This document shows positions 1 through 13,000 of a stretch of 64,000 nucleotides of DNA, in pieces (position 1 is the stretch's first letter; every line of letters begins with the position of its first letter). Source of the stretch: Oxyruncus cristatus (taxonomy: Eukaryota > Chordata > Aves > Passeriformes > Cotingidae); NCBI GenBank assembly GCA_013399855.1, contig VXAY01001951.1:382823-446822 (forward strand), in the 5' to 3' direction. The translations under genes and the position numbers were made by a program. The notes beneath the pieces are model-generated. The model did no database searches. It was not told where the DNA came from and worked only from the letters and a program-made list of their open reading frames with translations.

Positions 1-3000
1 GCTGCTCTGGAGAATTTGGGGCAATAATACACTTTGGAGTTGCTCTTTTTTGCCTCCTACAGCCCTTCCATTTGCTTACTGAGATGCACAAATCAGCTGG
101 CAGGACGTTGGTGGAATATTCAAGGCTGGGAACCCTTTCTCAGCACATTTCTTGGTTTTTCCTAATCAAATTAGGCTGCCAGCTTTTCGTCGAGAGGCCT
201 CTCAGATTCTTATTGCTTGCAACGGGAGCAGGGAGTGACCACTCATATATCTGGGGCCTGAGATGAGATTTAAGCTGTGTTAGTTGTCTTGAGGGAGTAA
301 AATCCCAGCCAGTGGGTGCAAAGGTTATTTGATTTTTCTCTGTGACTCTTCATTGAGTTGCAGTGTTTTGACTGCTTGGAACACAAGCTTGACAGGCTGC
401 TCTCCATTTTGGTATTTGGGAAAGGAGATGGGAGTTCTGTAACTTTTCTGCATGTGTGGTTGGGTTAAAGACTCATAGAAAGCTACAGGTTCTCATGTAG
501 ATTTTTAAAAATCATTAAAACACCCACTTTCTCCCCCCTCCCCAGCCCCCAATATTTTCTTTCCATTCTCCAAAATGCAGGAATATAAAGAAAGATTATT
601 GTTGCTTGGTGATGTCTCACAGCTCTGACTTTCTAAAGTGTTCTTTTTAATGTGCTGGCATGGCTTTACTTCATTCTTTTCACAGAAAAAAAAAATTCTT
701 GGAAGAAAAGTGCTGAAGAATGTGCTGATTCCAAACCCATAACCCTAAATTACCCATTTCGGAGGGTTGACATATCAGAGCTACAGATTTCTCTTTTCTA
801 CTGTAGCCACTTGCAGCTACGAGAATAAAAGACAACTCAGCAGCTTTCTGCAAGCTGGTGAAGATTTATAAGATATTTTATTTGTGTACAAACTCTGGAG
901 TACCAAATATCTCTGAATTATTCACTCATTGTGTCTTCTAATTGCTCAGATCTCAGTTTATCCAGCTCTAGTCACCACTGGAGCCACCTCTGAGCTTATT
1001 TCTTTTCTGTGTCCTGACAATATTTCTTTGTGATTTAGTTGTTAATCCTTTAGGAGCACAAGGTTTTTATTAGACAACCTTTTGAACAGCCCTGTAGACC
1101 AGTTCCCAGCTGCTGGTTTTAGTGGAATCACATTCCCGACACAATAGGTGTGAATCACAGATGCACATTTTGTGCCAAAAAGAAGTGAAATCAAGCCATT
1201 GTGCTTTAATAACGCAATAATTGCAGCATATTTTCTTCAGTCTTTGACACTCACAGTGAACCAGGTGAATTACTTGGATGACAGCCAGGCTGGAACTTTG
1301 TGTGCTGCTGGTAATTTAGATTCTTCCAGCACTGTTCCAGGGCGGCAGTGACATCCTGGCCCCAATGACACCACAATGTGCATTAAAATCACACTTGGTA
1401 GGGAGGAAAACAGAAGCAAGGACTAGGAAAACAGTATTTTTTGTAGATTAGATGTGGTTTGTTAGCAGAGTTGTGTGGGAAAGCTCCAGGGGAACAGGAG
1501 ACCAAGGATGCAGCAGATTGCTGTATAGTGATTTGTGGATGCATCCCACCATTTCCAGGCTGGCAATTAATTGTGGATAACTGTTCCATGCAGTCACTTC
1601 CCTTCTCTCCCTGCTGAAGTCTTTAGAAGAGGGTAGAGCCAGTCAGCAAATGAGCACCCCACTGGATTATGAGTATGCAACAAGGTAGATCCATCCATAT
1701 GGAATCCTGAGGGAACAATCAGGGACTGGAATGTAACCATCCAGACTTGGAGGTGCTGGAGAGAGTCACAGCAGTGTCTTCATGCTTTGGAATAAAGAAA
1801 AGGGTCCTTTCACAGGCAAGCAAGTCCAAGGCTCTTTTATATTCCTTCTGAGAGAGAGGAACTTCAGAGCAGAGCATTGTGAGGAAACCTCACAGACCCA
1901 TCTCCACAAGACAACAGCACGACCAGTCCCTCCCAGAACTGTCTCCAACATCAGCCATAGCTGGAAGGTGAATTCCGTGTAACTAAAGGGAATGGAAGAG
2001 TGCACAGACAAGGGATCTCAGGGGAGCAGGGATGGTGAGGAATTCAAAGCATCCATCTGATGTATCGAGGTATTTATAGGTCAGAAGCTTTTAAATTCAT
2101 GAGGCTCTGGCAGTAGACAGCAGAAACTGGAGAAGCCACAGGAGGAATTGTCGGTTGTTAGTGAGATCTGAGACCCACATTTGACACAGGCAGAGTCAGG
2201 TGGGTTCTCCGAGACCTTTAGTCAGGGGGTGTCGTGATCCCATAGATGTGACTGAGCTGTTGGCCAGCACCTCCCCTTGGTGGTGCCCAGCAGGATTGAT
2301 GGCCTTTGGTGCTTTACATCCGTGTCCAACAAATACCCCACACGTGAGGGACAGAGGGGAGGAAGAGCTGCTCACCCCCTGCAAGGTTCTTCATTGTCTG
2401 CCCTCGAGGTTTGCCCAGGAGGTCCCTCAGTGCACACCTGGATAATATGCACTTGGAGATGTGCTTCCTCCCTGAGCATCTCCGAGGAGCCAGCACATGG
2501 AAGAGCTTGAACTGCCAGGCATTCCTGCTGCTGGCCCAGGCTCGGAGGCCCAGCAGATGCCTTGCTCAGTGACTCAAGGATTCTGGCTGCTCTGCAGCTT
2601 AATGCAGGATCAGAAAATACCTGCCAAAACAAAGCTGCAAGAAATGTTTGTTTTCCTCCCAGATCTGGAGATGCCTCAAGTTTTGTGTGACACCTTTAAA
2701 TGCTTCTCTGGCTGTAGCTGGAGGTTGGTGGGCAGCTGTGGCTGGTAGAATAACACGAGCCCTTGTTCTTTGTGCTGGAGCTTTATGTGTGGGTTTGTTT
2801 GCTTAACATTGGTGGGCATGGCCTGGCTGATGGAGCAAAACGATGCTCCCAGAGGTGGGTCCTGCCCTTAGATCTCGGGAGAAATCCTGATATTTGGTGT
2901 TTTAAAAGTAGGAAAGTAAGACGCAGAGTCCAGGATGAAGAAAAAAAAAATATTGCCTTAAAATAATAATAGTGAAAGTTAGAGCAGAGTTCAGGATATT

Positions 3001-4440
3001 TTATTGTCTCCACAACTGGCTCTCTGTTTGCAGAAACGCTGTCGGAGCATTACTCATGGCAGGGGGAATATCCCTGAAGAGCTTTTCGCAGCCCATGTGT
3101 CAGACAGGAATGCAAAGGATCAATTTACAGCCACAGACAAAGATCTGAAAAAGTCCAGGGGGACCCGGGAGAATGTTTCTCACCCCAGATAGTCGCAGTG
3201 ATTGAACTGAGCCCGCGTGCCTGACCGCAGCAATCAAAGCGGGCTGTGAGAGCAGGGAGAGCACTCGGCACCTCCTGCAAGGCTGAGGAGGGTTTCAGTG
3301 TGTGCACGACGGTATTCCAGGGAGAATCCTGGGGCTGTGCACGTTTCCATGAGTAACTTGCTTTGTTTAGCAGACCATCCTTTGCTACTGGGTTGCAGCT
3401 GTCAGAAAAACCAGGCACTGACTAGGAGCTGTATTTGAAAGTGCTCTCTGGATGGGCCGGTCCGTGAGCTGCACAAAGCAGTTGAAGTAGTTTTCCAGCT
3501 CTGTTTGGCCAGTTTTAGAGTAATGATGATACTTCCCCTGAAAGTTGGTAGTCATTTCTAGTTCATTTATTCTTACATGCATTTGTGTTATTGCAATTTA
3601 AAGTTTCCTGTTAAACTTGAGGCAAAACCAGAGGATGTATTAATCTGTTTAGGAGAGACAGCTTTGAAATGAACCTTTCTTCTTTTCATCTTCTTTGCAA
3701 CAGAATCTCTGAAGTCAGACCTTAATCTTAGAAACTGATGCATTTATTCAGCAAGAGATGGTGGGAGGGGTTTCTCTGAGTTGTCTGGGGGAGCACACAC
3801 ACAGTTCATCCTCTGTTGACTCTTACAAATGTTTGTTGTTTTTAAGACTGAAGAAAAAAAAAAAGAAGAGAAGGTTTAATTTTTGTGACTTCTAGCGCAA
3901 GATGAAGTTGATCACAGACATTTAAGATACAGAACATTTGGGGGGATTTAGGGGCAAAAAGCAGGTGCACCGAGTTGAAAGCAGAGCTCAGTCCCGAGGC
4001 TGCTGACCCGCCTGCCGGTGCCTCTGCCGAGCAGAGAGAGCCAGGTTTTCTTTCCCTGCTTATTCATTTTCTGAGTCATTCATCTTGTGCTGTAGCTATT
4101 GAAAACTGTAACAGAGTCTGGGAAGCGCTTGGCTTTTGAGTGCTGCCTCCTGATTGGGCTGGGGAATGCTGCTGTTCGGGAATAATGTGTGAATACCATC
4201 TGCTCCCAGAGCCGGGAGTGGATTCTGCTCCAGAGGCACCTTCAGCCAGGACTGCGGGCAAGGGGAGCAGTTTGCTCTCCCTCTTTCTTGTCCAAACTTT
4301 TACTTGTCGCTGGATTTCCTTTCTGTTTTCCCTGCTGAACTTTTTGTTGGGCTTTGCTCAAGGGCCGAGGTGCTTCTCCTGTGGGGTTTGGGGTTGTTTT
4401 GCCTTTCTTTTTCTCCCTGCGTGGGATTGCTGCCGGGGTT
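1..4440. other. Upstream DNA, no gene found
   Basis: This is moderately AT-rich DNA with only short open frames on both strands. I recognise no coding exon, RNA gene or repeat family. A modest CpG-rich patch at 3970-4035 precedes the exon-like segment ending at 4570. Confidence 0.6.
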
Positions 4441-4570
4441 CAGCATGTACAGCAACCCAGGGGAGAAATCAGGGACTTGTGCAGCTGTTTATTGCAGCAC
4501 GAGAGTTCACATGGAATGTCTGAGCTGCTCGGAGAAACTGCTCCCAAAGATCTGACCTGCTCCTACAAAG
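4441..4570 (+). other. Exon-like segment ending in a strong splice donor
   Basis: The segment ends tacaaag followed by gtaagc at 4571, a close match to the vertebrate donor consensus. A 36-codon frame starts with ATG at 4444 and stops at TGA about 20 bases before the donor; it resembles no protein I know. Another frame runs open through the donor. A pyrimidine-rich stretch lies upstream (about 4275-4350), and a modest CpG-rich patch at 3970-4035. It could be a non-coding 5' exon of DAB2IP or of an unannotated RNA, or a chance donor. The left boundary given is arbitrary. Confidence 0.25.
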
Positions 4571-5794
4571 GTAAGCAGAGACGGACTTTGGAATTTCGGG
4601 GGCTGGCTTTTGGCTTGCATTTGTTTTGTTGGGAATGAACGTGTCTCCTTTGCAACGTACAGATGCCTTGTAGCAAAGCCTGGGATTTGTCTCCGAATTT
4701 CTTTAATGGGCAGAGTCGGAACAACGATTGCCTTTTGCTCTTTGGTGTAGAAATTGCTTTACAATAGGTCTCAACACAAACTTTGTGCGCTGTGAGTGTG
4801 ACTGTGATTCAGGACAGCAGCTGGTTTTGGGGTTTGCATCTTTATGAAGAGAACTCTCCCAAATCTTGTTTTCCTGCTTATGGGATCCTTTCTCAGCCTG
4901 TTACCTCAGACCAAACACAGTTTTCAGCAGCCTGGATTTCCCCTTCAAGAAGACAAGAGGTGGTTTGTGAGCCCCTGAAATCCTGCTCACAGTGACCTGC
5001 TGGGGCAGCCTCAGTCACTGGACACAAAACTGGAGCGCTCACCCTCAGCAACAGGCCTGGCACCACATGCCTGTGGCTACCACTCTCTGTGAGCACATCC
5101 TGAACTTCTGGGGGTGACTCTGATAATAGAGTTACAATGTTTTTTTCTGAAGGTTACAGTCAGTCAGACTCTTCTGTCCACACAGGGCAAAGTTAGCGAA
5201 GGGAGGACGTGAAATGCTGATGTTTTGCAGAATCTCAGCCCTCCTTCCTGCGTCAGGTTATTCGATTTCCTGGGGTCTGTTCCAGGGAGAAATCTGCAAA
5301 GCCCATTTCCAAGACTTTGCTGAAGGTTCATTGTAATTTATTTTTGGCCGATACCTGACTTTTGGCTTCCTCTCTTGGGTTGGTGTGCTAATTGTGTGTA
5401 GGAAATATGTGATTGCATGTGCTTCTGTGTATTCTAAGAGGAATGTTTAGTGCCTGTAATTAAGGGAACAGGGTATTGATGTGACTGATACTTGACCCAA
5501 CCCAAACTTTTCAGGTTGAATCCATTTTAGATAGACAAGAGGAGTGTCTTACATCTCCTGTGCTTTCTTGCACTCAGGCCTGGGGAGCAAATGTTCTGTA
5601 ATAGAGAAGAAGAAAGGAGCTGTTGCTGTCTGCAGTGTCACTGAAAAATTAACAGTGAGACATCTTTTCACTTAGTCATTTGTCTGGCAAGATGCCAGAT
5701 CATCAGAAGCAACTCCTTTAACGAGGAGATTCAGGCTTTCCTGAAGCCTGAATCAGGAAAACCGTGGCAGCCACAGAAGGGATCAGGAGCTGGG

Positions 5795-5850
5795 CTCCCA
5801 TGAGCCTTGTGGGTCCCTTCCAGCTCAGGCTGCTCCGTGGTTCTGTGGAG
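5795..5850 (+). mobile_element. Probable CR1 3' tip
   Basis: The order tgagccttgtgggtccctt, ccagctcaggctgctc and gtggttctgtgg fits the last 50 bases of a CR1 3' end, with a decayed terminal repeat. The preceding sequence is not clearly CR1, so the copy would be very short or diverged. Confidence 0.45.
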
Positions 5851-7510
5851 GAATGGCTGGATCACACCAAGGACAGTCCATCAGCCACTGAGCTCACTGG
5901 GAACACAGGATATGTGGATCTGTGGATTAAGGTCTCGCTGTGCCTGGTGCAAGCCAAGTATCCCATTGTATGGCTGCTAAAAAAGCCTTGAAAGGCCATG
6001 CATGCACCAGTAAAAAAAGGGATTTTCCAGTAATCGCCACATTTCTGGGCATGGAAAAACTATTTCTCATTCACTGCTGCTGATGATGATAACAAACTAT
6101 CCTCACTTAGGTCTTTTTTGGTGGAATTATATTGTCAGGCGTAGGTTTCCCAACCTGGCCCTGGCCCAGACATGATGACTGCAGTGAAGTAGCACAGGGA
6201 TTATAATTCTGCACTTTGAGCTCCAGAGGTGGGAGCACTTCCATCCTAGACTTGGCAGGAGGGCTCTCAGCCCTTGGCAGGAGTGGCCAATAGCACATGG
6301 GACAGTGGGATTTGATCTCTGTAATTCCATGGAATGTATGTGTGTGTTTATTTTCTGCTCAGTGTGGACAAGCCTTTTCTACCCTATCAACCAGCAGTTC
6401 CTTGGCTCAGTGTGACTGTGAGGGATGTTCTTGCCTGGGTAGAGTTGACTGGTTTTAACCCTGGTGAGAGGGTTTTACTGCTGGATCCCTCACCAACCTC
6501 CCACAGCTCAGTCCTGGTCACTCTTGCCCTTTAATGGGATCCTGTGCAGCTGCAAAGCACTTTTGGTGTGCCTGCCTGTGGCTCATGCCCCGCTGTGATC
6601 ATCAGCACTGCCGTGGTCTCCCTCTAATCCAGGGAACTTCCTGCCAGGTTAAATGTGCCGCTTTCCTCCTCTTCTTTTAAAGGGTAACTGAATTACAAGT
6701 GCCTTTCCAGGGTCGTGCACAGGGAGCTTTTATCATGGATTGGAGTGGCACTGGATCTCCTGTGTGCCATTCTTGCTCCACGCTCCTCCTCCTCACCCAT
6801 TTCCCTTTCTTTGCTCTCCTTCACTCCCCATCCCCTCAGAAGTAATAATAAAGTGCTGCAGGACGTTTGTCCTTTTGCTGTGGAGAGCACAATCCACCGG
6901 GCATGTCTTTGCAGTCTGGCAAACCTCAGGACAGGTTTTTCAGCAGACCAGGCTGTTTGTTTCCTTGAAGATGAAGAATTCTCATTTTCATGATAGGAAA
7001 GTACTTTATTTTGCTGGAGTGGCAACTCTGACAGTGCAACATAACTGTGTGTTTACAGCCTGATTTCAGGGATCCACACGGATTTCTTTTCTCCTCCACC
7101 ACAACTCTCTTGCCTGACTTCAGTGCCAGATTTTCTCTGGGAGTTCAGTCTCACTCAATTCCCAAAGAATGTGGCTCCCTCTGCCACAGTTGGTGCCTGG
7201 AGTCTAAGTCAGGATATTTTTAGTGAACTTCGGCTCATGACAAACCTGACCTACCTAGAATTGAGGTTTCCAGTTGGCAGACCTGAACCAGAGGGACGAG
7301 GCTCCACCATCATCACATCCTTTGCCTGTATCTGTGCTGGCTTTGCCTTTTATATAATCTCAGATTCCTTTGCCAAGGACTAAAATGTAATAGGAACTAT
7401 TTTTGTGATCTTGGGAGTATTTTTGCTGGCTCCGAGCTCCTCGGAATAGATGCCGCCTCCTGCTATGATGTCATTGCTCCTGGTGCTTGCCAGTAGGCTA
7501 TCAAAATATT

Positions 7511-7597
7511 AAAAACCAAGATAAAATCAAGATAAGACAAGAAAATCAAGATAAGACGAGAAAATCAAGATAAGGCAAGAAAATCAAGATTAAAAAA
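7511..7597 (+). repeat. 19-bp A-rich minisatellite, about 4 copies
   Basis: The unit aaaatcaagataagacaag occurs at 7523-7541, 7542-7560 (one change) and 7561-7579 (one change), then partly from 7580. A degenerate partial copy precedes it. Nearby sequence holds no gene. Confidence 0.93.
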
Positions 7598-9618
7598 ATT
7601 GCTATCTTGCCGCCATGTAGGTCAGATGAAGCCCTGAAACCAGTGTTTTAAACAGAAGAGAAGCACTGGTGGGGAGAGAAAGGACTTCAGGAGAACTGGG
7701 ACAATCTAATGGCAAGCACAGGGGACCAGAGAATTCCAGCTTTCTGTTTCAGACCGTGTGAAACCATTTCGCAGAGCAGCTGTGGAAGTGAAAAATCAGC
7801 AGAAGGAGGTTTGATTTCTGAATTTCCTCGTGGAAATTTTGGAAGCCCTCCTTCCTCTCAAGGGGTTTCAGCCCGTGGCTGCTCTTCTCTCACAGGAAGC
7901 TCTCAGAGCACCTGCTCTGGGGTGGGTTGTCCTTAGATCCCTGACCCAGAATGTCACCCTGGGAACACGATGGAGGGACTGGAACAGGCACTGAAAATTA
8001 ATCTTGGGAATTCAGTTTTGAACAAATGTATCCAGAGCTTCATGGCAATTATATCAAGGGCTTTGAAATGCTCAAAGCCTGATTTCCTACGGAATTATTT
8101 CCCAATGAAAATTCAGCTAATTTCGTCTTTCTCTGCCTTTTTTCCTCCAAACTTGTCTTTTTGGGTAACATTTCTTTACAAGGTTCAGATGTCTGACTCT
8201 TGGACCTCTTGCCAGGCTTTCCTGGTGCCTCACCCTGATCTGCTTTGCCACCCTGCACCCTTGGGGGTTTTATAACTATTGATAAATCGACATGGATGAA
8301 GATGGCAGGAATTCCTCTTACACAGCCCCAAATTTTTCCACATATCAATATGCCCTAAGGTTGTTGATAAGCTCATCTTGGTTTCTTAGGAGCCTCAGGA
8401 GATTGCTGTCTGACTTCTTGATCTTTTGGGGCACCTAAGAGCCACTTGGAGATTTTTTTTAAGTTGTTTTGACAATACTGCTGCTTTGGCAGTAAACCAG
8501 TTCAGTTTGAGTGCTCACTGTCGTGTTCCTTGCAAATGGATCCCACATCAAGAAGTGTTCTTAAATATTTTAAGCTGGTTATGTATGCACATATTTTGGT
8601 GCAGGATAGAGATGAAATATAAATTAAAAAACCAACACAGAGAAACACATTCCCCAATGGACAATAAACTTTCTCCTGCTGTAAAAAACTTGCATCCCAG
8701 CAGACGAAACATGGATATTTTGAAAGCTCTATGGTGTTTAAGGGTTAAGTGTCCATCTCTTATTAATGCTTTGGATGGGTTCTCTAGAGGCCAAGCCAAG
8801 GAACAGAGTGTCCTGATTTCCAATGAATCAATCCTTAATTTTCCATAGTGAGTGGACAGATATGCACCTTAAGAGAAAAGACACCAATACTTCCAACCCT
8901 TCCCTGGTTGTCCCCTCTTGAAAACTTTCTTGGGAGGTTTTCTGTTGCTCTGTGGCTTGTTGGGTGCATTAGCACAGCTTCTGCTCGCCTAAGGAGAACT
9001 GGTTTCAATAAGTTACTGGAGCTGTGGAAGGTCTGGAGTTCCAGTCATGGCAGCTCAGAAGAAGGAGGGGGAAGCAGCAATACAAGAGCTTTTCCAGCTG
9101 GGAAAAGAGCAAAGGTAATTCTGCAAACAGGAGGCTGAACAGAGAGGTCTGTGATAGGATTGTGGGTATCATTCTCTTACAGGTCAGATTAATATTTCAT
9201 CTATAGAGGTGGAACAAAATCTTATTATGGGAGAAAGTGGAGCTTTAAATATCTCCCTCCCTGTAACAATGTGGGACAGCCTTTTCCAGCCATGGAGAAA
9301 GAGGGACCTGTCTGCAGTGGTAGCCCAGGGATCCTGGAGCAAGTTGCCAGGCATTTGTTCAGCTCAGTGCAGCTGATCCCGGCCTTGCTTTCCTGAGCAG
9401 TGAAATTCCCACCCCCAGGTTTCAATCCCCCCTTGTCAGTGGTTCAGGCTCATGCACAGCTCTTGGATTTCCTTCACATCTGAATTGCTTCAGATAACCC
9501 GGATCTCATAAGGTTTGAAGGAGTGATCTTCTTATTTTAATAAATCCTTCAGTATGAAACTGGCTTTAACTCCCCCTTTGCTGTTCCTGCTCCCTGTCGA
9601 GGGTAAGCTTGGAAATCT

Positions 9619-9658
9619 TCTTTCTTTTCTTTTTTTTTTTAATATTTTTTTTTTTAAT
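9619..9658 (+). repeat. T-rich low-complexity run
   Basis: Runs of T broken by single C or by aata, about 40 bases long. Confidence 0.85.
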
Positions 9659-10054
9659 TGCTGCTTGCTATCGTCAGCCATACGATGCTTTTGATAACAG
9701 TCATCAAATTTTACAGCTATCACTATAATCTCACTGCTGTTAACCATCTGCATCACCCCTCCTGTTCTGCAGAAACTGAGGGGAAAACAAATACATAGTT
9801 AATTTTAGACAGCACATCACTCCCCTTAATGGAGTTTTGTGTCCCAAGCAGCAGCACTGGTTAATGTCTGTGCAAATAACCTCATGGAAACGAGGAAGAA
9901 TCCACACACGAGGAGATTCCATAATGCTTTCAAGCCCCTGGGGCCGTGGTACAGGGATCAGGGGTGGGCTGCGAAACGTTGGAGTCATATAAAAGTCTGG
10001 AAACTCGAAGTTATACCCTTTATTTGGTGATTTTAATTTCGTGGAATCTGAACT

Positions 10055-10062
10055 TGACGTCA
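10055..10062. promoter_or_regulatory. Palindromic CRE-type site TGACGTCA
   Basis: A perfect match to the CREB/ATF consensus octamer in CpG-poor DNA. It lies about 50 bases before an unusually long open frame (10104-10778). A single octamer can occur by chance, so function is unproven. Confidence 0.3.
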
Positions 10063-13000
10063 TCTGACAAAGTCAAGAGAAGAGTCACCTGTGCATTTAG
10101 CTGGTGCTGTGCTGTGAACAGCAAAGATGGTGCAGAGCACCCTCTGAGCCCCAGGGAAGGGCGAAAAGCCTGACTCGGGCAAAAAGGCTGGAGCAGCCAG
10201 GCAGCAAGGCTGGGATCTCCTGCTCGGATCCCAGAGGAGGCAAGGACAGATGGAGAAAAGCAGTGGCCGAGATAAGGGGGCAGGCCGTGCCCACAGCTAA
10301 TCCTGCCGGGGGGGGCGGCTCTGTGGCTTTGGAGAAGTCGTTTATCCTCCTCCCTTCTCATCATCCAGCCGGAAATGAGAGTTGCCAGATGTCGCACCTA
10401 ATGGGGGATTTCCTGCACTTCACCTCCAAATCCAGGGATTTGTTGAAAAACATGGGGAGTATTACCTTTCTCTTGCCTGAGTTGAAAGATGGAAATCACC
10501 CCCCAGCCAGTGACCTCCTGGGCTGGACTCTCCTGACTGTTTTGGGTACTCAGGAGTCAAAGAAGGTCCCGAGTTGTTGGACAGGAGGAAATGCAGCTCC
10601 AAATCAAAGCCCTGCCAGCTCCCCCTGCACTGGGGTAACACACTCGAGCCTGGGCAGGATCTCCCCTCAGGGCAGTGTGCTTTTACATCCCAGCTGTTAC
10701 AGGAGGAACCACAGACGCCCCAAAGATAATTCTGCTCCCTGTTGCTTCCAAGTGCTCTGCAGGTACAGTCTAACCTGAGTAATCCACTTCTTGAAACCCA
10801 GCTCAGGGAGAGGCTAAAGCCAAGTATTTCTCTCAGTTACCCCTCCCAAAAGATTTCAAGTGAGAGCTGGATCTCGTTTTGTGTTGTTTAATTCTTTTAT
10901 TTTCTAAAAACTGCCAAGCAAGAGGTTCACTTTGAAGATCATGGTAAAATGTAACAGAGGGACTGAGTCAGAGACGGGGCTGTCACCCGGAGAGCAAAAT
11001 TACAGCCCCTTCATTTAGGCTTCAGTTGAGTGCTCAGGATTGGTGCTTAAGCCGACATCTGTGTCCAGCAAAGCTTTCCAGAGTTATATTTAATTATTGT
11101 GGAGAGGTGGAAGGGGTCCCACAATAAAAATGGCATATTTTAAATTCCCTGATCACAGTGCTTTAACCTTTATATTACTGACACCCAAGATTTCAAAAGG
11201 AATGTGCACTGAAACTCTGTAATTTTATATGTCCCCAATTTTTTTTTTTCTTTGTAGGAATCCGTTTAAAGTCACACAAGAAACCTCTCTTCATCTTCTG
11301 AGTATTTCACTGATTACCATAATTTATAGCCAGTTCTTGTGAATGAGGTGATTGTACCCAGGTGATTGCGAAAAGGTCTGTGGATCTCAGCTTTATAAAT
11401 ATTATTCTGAATCTAACTTAGTCCAAGTAATTGATGTAACATGAGCGAGTGCCGTGCAGAGCTCTTCAGATGCAGAGACCACACACCGGCTGATCTCTGG
11501 AGCCAATCCTCATCGGGGCTTTGCTTTTCTTAGCAACCAAATTAACTCTGTCCTTAGAAAATGTAGCCAAGACTTCACCTCTGCAGTCCGAGTCTGCTCA
11601 CACGAGGTTCAACCCCCACACTAAATCCTGCCTGCCTCGTGTGTCACCCTCTACCTCAGAGCACTGGAGACCTTACAGTTGCTCAGCAGACCAGATATGT
11701 TCTCAGATGGGGAGGTGTTGCAGGGAAACACTGGTAGGCAGATAAAGCACCTCTCAGGCTGCCTCTGGCAGTCAGAGAAACCATCTGAGCCCCCCTCTTT
11801 GCAGAACTGTTCATCCACAGCCGGGTGGATGAATCCCCCTTTTCACACCAGAAAGTGAAAAAAGGGGGTTTCTCTGAGCAGATAAAGCAGGAACTAAAGG
11901 TCACCAAGGTGAATGGAGGTGCCCATGGCCGTGAAGGGAGTTTATCACAGACCCAGGGGAGGCCCCAAGTCAAGGCTGGTGCTCGGCCCTGTTGTGCTGG
12001 GCTTGTGTTGCCACGGCCAAAATTACCCGTCCTGGGCTCCTTGTGCAGCTGCTTGGCTGCTGGAGGCATCTTGTGCTGCTTGGATTTGCCTCTTTCTCCC
12101 AGGTTTTCTTCCTGCATGAGCTGCAGCTGCCAGAGGGGCTGGACATGTGCCCAGAAGCTTTTAAAAGCTCTGGTTCTGAATAGGTGGAAACCTTGTCCGT
12201 GTGTTTGTGTTTCTCTAAAGTTTTATGGCCTGTTCCTTGTCCCGCTCGTGACAAGGTCACTGGGAGAGAGGAGGAGGGTGCAGGTCTCCCACTGTCAGAG
12301 CCCTCCATCCCTGTGTTGGGGAATAACACTAGTGGGACATGAGCTGAAATTTCCTAAAACTTGGGGGGGACCTTTTTATCTTGAAGCAAATTTCTGGAGA
12401 TGAAAACAGGCACAGCTCTCCTCTGCAAAAACCTGCATGTTCTGGGAAAAGCTGGAATCCTTCTGACAGTAGAGTAGGGAAATAAAGATTCCCAGCTGTT
12501 ATTAATAACAAGTCTCGAATTCTTCTTGTTCGAGTTGGAGCAGAATTGCCTGGAAGTCCCTGGAGAATTCCAGTCCAGCGCTAGACATTGGAAAGATTTG
12601 GATCCCAATATAAAATATTTCCATTGCTTGACTGAGTTTCCAAAGCTGAGCTCATAACCCAGTCAGAGAAATGAAACTTATAGTGCTGTCAGCCATCAGT
12701 TTAAGTATTTTGATAGGAGTATCATGACCAGAGTATCTGGGAATAAAGGAGACCTGGCAGAAACCTCCACGTGGTGCAGCTGAGTCTGAAGAAATAAGGA
12801 GCAATGGGGTTGAGGTTCCTTTATAAGAGGAAAAAAAAAGGGGGGAAAGAATGCAAAAGCCAGTGTGGTTCAGTGTCTGGGCACATTTTCAAGGCCTCTT
12901 TTATTTTGAGTAATTAATTCTGTGTTTTATTAGTAATGAAAGCCGGGGCTATTCTGTGCAGGGCTGGAGCAGTAAAGGGTGACTCGGCAGGAAGTTAAAC

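Larger units (their letters stand above)
4571..10054. other. Upstream DNA, no gene found
   Basis: Apart from the CR1 tip near 5.8 kb, the minisatellite near 7.5 kb and the T-rich run near 9.6 kb, nothing is recognisable. The open frames are short and overlap on opposite strands. Confidence 0.6.

Noticed and set aside
11600..11622. ggttcaacccc, like a tRNA or SINE B box
   Set aside because: No matching A box at tRNA spacing and no cloverleaf can be drawn around it.
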